Of a stretch of DNA of 64,000 nucleotides, positions 43,276 through 64,000 are shown in pieces. The notes beneath the pieces are model-generated. The model made no database searches. It was given only the letters and a program-made list of their open reading frames with translations, and was not told the DNA's origin. Source of the DNA: Datnioides undecimradiatus (Eukaryota; Chordata; Actinopteri; Lobotiformes; Datnioididae); contig WARS01000013.1 in NCBI GenBank assembly GCA_008933995.1, positions 16,743,806 through 16,807,805 on the forward strand. Reading direction: 5' to 3'. The stretch's first letter is position 1; each line of letters begins with the position of its first letter. The translations under genes were made by a program, and so were the position numbers.

Positions 43276-44585
43276 GGATAATCGAACAGGCAAAGACAAC
43301 AATACTGGATTTGTTGGGTTTAAACGCGGAAGTACAATGTAAAAAATAGACTTCCAGCGTTTTAAGTTTAATCTCAGGTTATAGACAAACTTTAAAAATG
43401 CTTAAAATATGAAATATTAGGACTTGCAAACTAGTAATTTTGTGTTTTTTACTTTATTGGAAACAAACTTGAGCTTAAAGGGATTTTTTTCATACTATAC
43501 CATATTTAATAAACACTATACTATATATTTGTTGCAGTTAGCTGATTTTCCCCTTACATTTTAAAATACTATAATGTTGTGCATTACATAAATTTTGAAA
43601 AATACATCTGTCAGATTACATTACAGTTGTTAAGAGGCAAGAGTTGTCAATAAGTTGTATTTCTGACATTAGATTAAAAAAAAATAGACTTTTGACCTCT
43701 TATTAAGTCTGTATTTAATGCCCTAATAAACCTCTTCTTCAGGCATCTTGATATATTAAAATGTGCCATAGAGTCTATAAAAATATAGTCTTACAAAATT
43801 TACATACAGCAAAACCCAATGCATGAACAAGGTTCTCTGACATAACTGTGGGATTCAGCTTAAGTTGGCTACATTTGTGACCAACAGTTTTTGTAATATA
43901 TGAGCTTGAATTTCAGATCTTAAGTTTTCTGTTTAAAATCTACAGTGGGTAGGTTGAACTACAGTTGAAACTATGCTAACTGAATTCAGTGCGCTTCAAA
44001 ACTAATTAGACCAGTGTAACCATAGAAACAGCTTGTTTAAAATGTTTGTATTTGTTATTTTCTTTGCAGTATACAGCAGGCAACATTAGAATAACAAATA
44101 AATTAACATAGAATACAAAATAAGTAATTTACAGACATTTCTGTCAACAGTCCTCTAACCTAAAGCTGGAGTGGTCCATTAACATGTGTTACATTTTTGC
44201 AGTCTTTAACTGTTTAACTGTTTTCTTTTACACTATGTGTATGTTTTGTGACACTCAGGCATGCTCTTAAGATCTTTATACTGTCAGCTCTCTATAGACT
44301 GCAAAGGTGTGCAGGAATATGTAGTGTACATTTTTTTAAACTGCCCCCTCTAGTGGTTACTAACAACCTGTTGTCAGCCATGTTTTCACATTTAAAATGT
44401 TTCTAAACCACTGTACACCACAGGGCAGTATTTGAGCCCTGACAGGCTAACTGAAATACATAAATAAAAAGAATTTTGATTGCTCCCATAACAGCTGCTT
44501 TCACAGAATAATTCACATAGACATATCCTTGTAGTGAAAAAAAAAACCATCTATACATTTACATTTTCAAGTATGGTGAACTTGG
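43276..44585 (-). other. zmynd8 3' UTR and spacer before dido1
   Basis: 1.3 kb of AT-rich DNA separates the zmynd8 stop from the dido1 promoter. It must hold the zmynd8 3' UTR and poly(A) site, so the two genes lie head-to-tail with little space. Minus-strand AATAAA at 43453-43458 is the clearest signal. Confidence 0.55.
43453..43458 (-). terminator. Candidate poly(A) signal for zmynd8
   Basis: Minus-strand AATAAA 1.1 kb after the zmynd8 stop and about 0.2 kb before the dido1 promoter. ATTAAA at 43711-43716 is an alternative. Confidence 0.35.
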
Positions 44586-57916
<13,331 letters not shown>

Positions 57917-57918
57917 GG

Positions 57919-60900
57919 CTAAAAACTCTGTGTGATATGTCAATGCTTATTAAAACATGGAGGACGGCCCTGTCAGCCCTCACCCTGCTCAGAGCACAGC
58001 CACGGCTCTCCAAGCTGTCCGACTCACTGCTCTGATATAAGGAACACTGAGACTGGCCACACACGCGGGCAAAATGTAAGGCAGCTGCTGATTGGCTGGT
58101 GCATTTCCTGGCTGCTTGTCTTTTGTTTAGCACAGGCAAGCTGAAACGCAGTGCTCAGAGCAAGAGGAGCTAGGCCTCGATCAAAATAATCATCCAGTGC
58201 ACACCTTATCTGCGCAATAGGTGCCTGAATACAGCTACTGTTCTGCCATAACCTTTGGTGTATCAGATAGTCAGCAGATGTGCACAAACAGAGCAGGCCT
58301 TTGGCTGTATTCTTAAGGAGGAATCTCACTTGTTCCCACCCTTAAGATAAACCCACTATCATGGGATGAAGATAAAAACTCCTATATAATTAAAAGCATA
58401 CAGTAAACAGGCACTAGACAAAACGTACTGTTTCTTTGACCTATAAAGGTTGAATAACAATTTAAAAAATGCAGACTAAATTACAATCGTGCCCCAAAGT
58501 TGTGCAATTTGCCTGACACTGACCTTTGAACGGGTGTGATTACAAGTTAAGAATGTAGTTCCAGGCCATGATTACGCTGTTAAAGAAACAACGACTTTCA
58601 GTTTCTGTCTGTCTTTCAGTGCTAGCAGTATCACTGTGGGAGATGATTCAACGTTCTCCCATATTTATCTCCATTTCAGAGAACATCCTGATTTTTGAGC
58701 TAACAGGGGTACATATTAAGTTATTACAAACATGGTAGGACACCTTAGAGCTTGACTTTTAAAAATGTTTCTCTCATCTGACTCTGTTTTATTGCCACAA
58801 TCACCATTTTCAACTGGCTATTAAAGAAAAATCTGGTTTAATTTTGACAGAAGTAAGTTTTTATTCATATCATCCACACCATGAACCCAGACAGCTATGA
58901 GCACAGAGACAGTTAGTGGCCAGGAGGGCCAGCGTCTTGATAAAGTCAGACAGTCGGTGGGAAACTTTAACACTTTATTCAAACTCATAAGGCATGACTT
59001 TGTTATTCCTGTAGTATCAAATGCAAATATTTGTCTGATTGATCATGAACTTTATAAAAACTACCAAAGCACATTACACGCCAATAGCAACAGTTAAAAA
59101 GTGAATCTGAGAAGTGCTTAATGCGTATCCAAGTAGTTTAGATGAGTTAACTAGTTCACATTTCTTAAAAGTTTTAGAATTTATATTTATTAGTAACTAT
59201 TTTGGTAACTACTTGTCTCAAAATATTGTCTTCCTGTGTGTGTACAGTGAAGACTTATACAATAGATCAGCATTCATTATCAATACTAGAATGGAATTTG
59301 ATTGCCATAATGTTTATTTGTGTGTAATTATGGTATATTTACTCTGCTTTTGTCATCTAAGATTTGGCTTCTGTATATCACCTGTCTGCACTGTTCTGCT
59401 AACTGGGGCCTGCTGTTCTCAATGTAGAAGACTACATGAAGAAAGACAGCAGTGACCTCTTGTGGGAAAACCTTATAATAGCACCAGCCAAGAGGTTTGT
59501 AAACATATTTACTGTAAGGATTAGAGTTGGGGAATATATCACTATAATACTGATTTCATGGCATGAGACTAATATTGTCTAAGATTTGTGGTAAATTGTG
59601 ACATGGCATAAGTGTGGTCTTTTCCTGATTTTAAAGGGCGCATTACAACAAGGTGGTGCCATTTTCTGAATTTAAGAGACTATTAAATAAGTGCCGTTAT
59701 TTTCTTTTACTTAAATGTTTATTATATCCACATTAGTGATTTAGCACTAGGAGTCATCCTGAAATTATGCTTGCAATATCATTATGGAGCTATTTCATGG
59801 CGTGATGTAGGGTGGATAATAACTGGGTGAGGCCTATATCAGTGTGCTCATCGTGTACTCATTCACTGGGAGTGTCTGAGGTAAATGTTAAGTATGAAAT
59901 ACTACTCAAACAAACAAATCCTTATTTAGCTTTAGCTCCTTATTTAGACGTTTGGACATGCGTTCATATTAACCAACAGGCAATGAATTTCAGGACCAAC
60001 TAGACGCCCTTCCACTCTCTGTGAGTTGTGCATGTATATACCTGGTCATCCTCACATGCACATCATGGGCAATGTCCACAGTGCATACTAATGACTACTA
60101 GTAATCCGTAAACATACTAATTTACCTATACTATGGAATACTAAATGCTCTCAGATTTGCTGAGTATCTGCATGGAAATGTTAAACTGATCAAACACAAA
60201 TTCATTTAGAAAAATGTCCTGTATAAGCACAAAATAATTCCCCTACAACTTGGGGGGGAAAAAAACTGATTTTGTAACAGGAATGCATGACAAAACAGGG
60301 CCTTTCAATTAAACAAATCTATTGATGCATCGTGAACTTGGAGGTCTTTTAGCTTTAAGCTGTTAAGTAGTTTTGACCTTGTCTTCAAACATCACGTCTA
60401 AGGTCAGTCCTTTATAACTTAGTAATGCAGTAATGCAGGAAAGATGCGTACACCATGACGCAGACAGAGCTAAGATGTCAATTCAGACTCTCTGACTGTA
60501 TGGTAAAGTAATGCAATAAAAATGTTTTTTAAAAAACTGTAAAGAGTCAGAACAGTGTCAGCAAATTAAGAACACTGAATTTGTGTTGGCCACTAGGCAT
60601 TAGCACAACAGATAAAAAGGTTAAGCTAACGTTACCCTTACTAGGTTTAGCTAGTCTAATCTAAATTGCACTAGCTTGAATAAATTAACTGGCTAAATTG
60701 CAAGTAGGGATGAGACAGAATAAACTGGAAATGTTGACTACGGTTGAAGGGAATTGGGGAGCTGATCACAAAAGTCAATTTCCATATGTGTAACAGCTGA
60801 CATTTGTGAGTTAAAAACGTATTTAACTTAAATTAGCATTAGCTGATCGTTTTGTAACGCTTTAAACAGGGCTGACTCGGCTAACGACGACGTGAAAGCA

Positions 60901-61024
60901 CTTCGCTGCTCCATTTCGCTAGTGACAACCCTCATAAACACTTAGCTATGTATTACAACTTAATACTCCGTTACATGTGTCAGTGTTAACTGTACCGTTT
61001 GGTGCCCAGACTGCAGACGGTCAC
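57919..61024 (-). other. zmynd8: zmynd8 5' intron
   Basis: About 3.1 kb between the start-codon exon and the CG-rich promoter exon. AT-rich, with short frames but no recognisable gene, repeat family or RNA. Confidence 0.5.
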
Positions 61025-61110
61025 CTGTGAGCTTTACAAAGGGTCGACTAGTAACGAGCCCAGCAGTCCCCAAGATGGCGCCCGAGCCAGACTTTCACTG
61101 TCCGAGTCAG
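61025..61110 (-). other. zmynd8: Probable noncoding first exon and promoter of zmynd8
   Basis: On the minus strand, a GCGCCATCTTGG block (YY1-type, 61071-61082) is followed by a CG-containing exon ending GCTCACAG|GTGACC at 61025. YY1 motifs of this orientation mark the start of many vertebrate housekeeping genes. The TSS is approximate. Confidence 0.5.
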
Positions 61111-63278
61111 CTCCTCAAGTCTTAATTGAATTCAGTGTATCTATGTAAATATGTTTTCTCAGAGACTTCCTTCATCTGTTTTCTCAGTGCATAGGCTTTT
61201 AATAATTCTGGTCACTGCATTCACATTTACTAGTGTCATTATTCGTCTGATTTACCATTGAAAAGCCTAGTTAGCCTATAGGGCAGAAAGTTATGTAAAA
61301 CCAAAATGTTCACCACTTATTTATACTTCGCAGTTTGTGGTCATTTACAAAGACAATAAGTACGTAATTTTAGATACAGGCCTATCCTGTCATGTACTTA
61401 CTTGTGGTTTCTTAGGTACCAATCTCCAAAGGTTAAAAACAGCTCCTCTTTTTGTAGCCATTTGAAATTTTAATAGAGAAGTGTCTTTTTTTTCTTTTTT
61501 TCATTTTTCACTTTCAAATGTATACTACATGCAATGAATCTGAATCAGACTGGTTATTGAAAAAATAATGTCTCCACAGAAAATGATTATCGCCAGCATT
61601 TCATGAGACAATCAATGTTTAACTGAACTTTAAACTTGTAAAAAGAATAAGTTGTGTAATATCATGGACCGTACACAGTGCTTGTGATTAAATAACTATC
61701 TGATTTTAAAACTGGACATGATTTTTGTTCTTTAATGCATCTGCATTGTGTTGAGAATTTGGGGGAGGGGGATGGGCCCAGAGTAAAGAAGGGCATGCTG
61801 TTAGCTGTTTGCAGGTAAACCAATCTGAATACATTAATGATTATGGGGCTATCTCCTGTCCTTTCAAACTGTTATCTCCTGTCCTTTCAAAGTGGAGAGG
61901 CCATGTCGGGAGGGGGGATGGGATAAAGTGTCTCACACTCACTGAGGGGGAGGTCAGTTTGCCATGTTTTGTGGGGGAAGGGGTACAAACAGAGGGCCAC
62001 TGGGCCCCTTTTTGGGTCTCCATGGAATGTAATTGAGGCTCCGTCACTCAGGCATACATACAAACATACTAAAAACCCTCACAACAAATGTGCAAGGTCT
62101 TTGTTACTTTTGGTGATAACAAAATGGGTTTCGTCATGAACCACTGAAAATCCTGTTACATAAACACAAAATTCTGAACAGATCTTAATCAATATGTAGT
62201 GTTTTGCATCAATATTTGGAATAATTAATCCCATGTCCATATCTGGTAGTTGTGTGTGTAATTTTTGTGAACCGGTAGCACAACATAAAATGTCGTGACA
62301 GTGGCCTGTTAGTGGTTATGTTCCAACCCAAAAAACTGTATGGATATTTCTGTCTGACACACACCCTTTAATTTTTTTCCACCTCAAACTTTTGATGCTA
62401 ATTGCAGAGAGAATTATGTTCAGGCAGGAAAGAGCAAGTCAGGAACTAAGACTTTAACACCGCCTCCTGTCTTTACTCTCACGTCCTATTCAGCTCCTCC
62501 ATCTTTGGCCCTCGCTCCATCCTCAGTAGTAAAAATTCAAAACTAATGTGCCTGAGAGATCACCATGGAGACAGTTTCTACCATCCTCTGTGGTCACTCA
62601 GGGGACATGGTGGCTCCACACTCATTTCTACTGATATGAATGACAATGAACCCAGAATTTGTGAGGCATCAGGCTGCACACGATGCCATAACTCCTTACT
62701 TGAGTCACTTTATAATTGACATGATTGCAGGGTTCGAAAAGGATAAATGTGATGCAGTGGATGTGTTCTGTTCAACATTATAGAGACCAAAAATCCTAAT
62801 TATAATTTAATATTTATCAATTATATTCCCTCTTAATACAGGCCACATATCACACTTGATCATGTTAAATGGCGTGCACATTGGTAAAGTCCCATAGAAA
62901 GAATATTGGCTAAAAAGAATTTTCACTGTTCTTCACCCACTTATAGCCTAATAGGAAAATGTTTATCTTAAATGGGTGGCAAATGCTCATGTGTAATTAC
63001 TATCAGAAAATAATCTTCGATTATTTTTATTTTGTTAAAAAATGTTTTGTAATTGTATTGTATGTAATCGTATACAAACAACCATAAAACGTTATCCTCT
63101 ATGAGCATGATATGTCATTTGCATAAAGCTGCTTTTCTGCCAGCCTATAAATAAATTTTTAAATCTCTCCCCTAATAATATCAGTGACTGCTGCTCATAT
63201 CACCTATGGGTATTGGTGTACGTGTAGTTCATTTGCAGAGCGTGTCGAACAGTTTGATGCGGCTTTGAAAGAGAAGCG
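61111..63278. other. Divergent intergenic spacer right of zmynd8
   Basis: About 2.2 kb between two promoters pointing away from each other. AT-rich, with a small tandem duplication at 61850-61891 and a G-rich, low-complexity patch near 61760-62040. No gene was recognised. Confidence 0.6.
61850..61891 (+). repeat. Two-copy tandem repeat
   Basis: TATCTCCTGTCCTTTCAAA occurs twice, 23 nt apart, without mismatch over 19 nt. Confidence 0.85.
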
Positions 63279-63297
63279 ACTACATTACCCAGAATCC
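63279..63297 (+). promoter_or_regulatory. ZNF143/SBS-type promoter motif
   Basis: ACTACATTACCCAGAATCC closely follows the Staf/ZNF143 site ACTACAATTCCCAGAATGC. It lies about 90 nt before a YY1-type motif, consistent with an active CpG promoter for the plus-strand gene. Confidence 0.6.
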
Positions 63298-63339
63298 CTG
63301 TCGCTCCGCTACAAGCTGGCTCCCTCCGCTCTGGGAGTG

Positions 63340-63435
63340 TTTCGCATTTAAACAAACACGGTCCAGCCGAAGATGGCGGAGAGTTTGTAGAGGCGTAAAA
63401 GAAACTGCTCTACTCAATGAAAGCGTCGAAGCCGG
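63340..63435 (+). other. First exon of a gene leaving the window
   Basis: CG-rich segment with GAAGATGGCGGA (YY1-type, 63369-63380) and donor GCCG|GTGAGT at 63435/63436. The ATG within the YY1 motif stops after five codons. A second ATG at 63417 stays open to the donor (MKSVEA) and could be the start or just UTR. In human, NCOA3 is divergent from ZMYND8 at this place, so ncoa3 is the synteny-based guess, without coding proof. Confidence 0.5.
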
Positions 63436-64000
63436 TGAGTTTTCCGCAGTTGGGTTATGATTTGGTTGTAGCCAAGTTTTTAAACTAATACCGGTGTGTG
63501 TTTGAACGCCTAAATTTATCACAGAGGCAGTTGGTGCTGCTCCGCTTCCGAGCAGACTGTGGTTTTTTAAGCTACCGTGATACAATGAACCACCTCACCA
63601 CTGTCTATTTGTTGTGAAATGTTTGTTATGATATTTATCGGCTCCGAGACTACAAATAAGATGATAATTCACGTTAATCGCGGCTTAATCACGTGCCATT
63701 CTTGTCGGTAACGTCGTTTGTTGGTGTTTTACATTAACCGCTAGCAAACAAAGTTTACGAGATACAGGCTCTCTGAATCGGTGGTTTGCAATAGCCTAGC
63801 TGGTAATACTCAGCACTGCTTATAAGTGAACTCGTTTGTGTTTCGTAAACGTGAACTTTGCAGGCACCACTAGGCTGTATTTGTTGTCCACAGCAGAACT
63901 GATTGGCTTTGGGCACAACGTTTTCTTTTACCAGACTGCCTGACTTGCTTTGCAGTTTCCGTTCAAATTGGGCTGCAGGAATCGTCTGTGTGCGCAGCTA
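63436..64000 (+). other. Intron 1 of the right-hand gene, partial
   Basis: Begins GTGAGTTTTCC and runs off the window. CG dinucleotides remain frequent for the first few hundred bases, as at a CpG-island shore. No second exon was recognised. Confidence 0.45.

Noticed and set aside
44342-44356. CCACTAGAGGGGGCA on the minus strand as a CTCF site
   Set aside because: Two extra G residues break the core spacing on close alignment.

Overview
The window looks like nuclear DNA of a ray-finned fish, probably a percomorph teleost. It has compact multi-exon vertebrate genes with GT-AG introns, CA/TG and CT microsatellites, short remnants of dispersed fish repeats, and orthologues of genes from human chromosome 20q. 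No bacterial or viral gene was recognised. Gene models were built by hand from splice signals, reading-frame continuity and remembered family sequences; no database was searched.

Layout, left to right. 1-13.7 kb is gene-poor. 13.7-16.7 kb (minus strand) holds kcnk15, a two-exon TASK-type two-pore potassium channel of 416 aa. 20.3-22.7 kb (plus) holds an eight-exon opioid growth factor receptor gene, ogfr, of 422 aa, with an unusual Trp/Arg-rich N-terminus. 24.4-43.2 kb (minus) holds dido1, 15 coding exons and 2612 aa, with a PHD finger, TFIIS-like central domain, SPOC domain and a long Pro-rich then Arg/Asp-rich tail. Its 3' end faces that of ogfr. 44.6-61.1 kb (minus) holds zmynd8, 20 coding exons and 1207 aa, with PHD, bromodomain, PWWP and MYND modules. 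It lies upstream of dido1 on the same strand. At 63.3-63.4 kb a CpG-containing promoter and a short first exon start a plus-strand gene that leaves the window. It is divergent from zmynd8 as NCOA3 is in human, so ncoa3 is the leading guess, by synteny only.

The exon sums close exactly in frame for all four genes (kcnk15 1251 nt, ogfr 1269 nt, dido1 7839 nt, zmynd8 3627 nt less 3, that is 3624 nt, each including the stop), which supports the models. dido1 and zmynd8 both encode chromatin readers tied to transcription. kcnk15 would act at the plasma membrane, and ogfr in nucleus or cytoplasm. In human, KCNK15, ZMYND8 and NCOA3 lie at 20q13.12 while OGFR and DIDO1 lie at 20q13.33, so this window brings together loci that are separate in human.

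The most interesting unexplained signals are the ogfr start region (IRF-type element, uORF whose stop overlaps the main start, Grainyhead-type palindrome, novel N-terminus), two near-perfect hairpins, a possible 48-nt microexon in the left desert, and the split zmynd8 start exon. I saw no clearly new multi-gene system.
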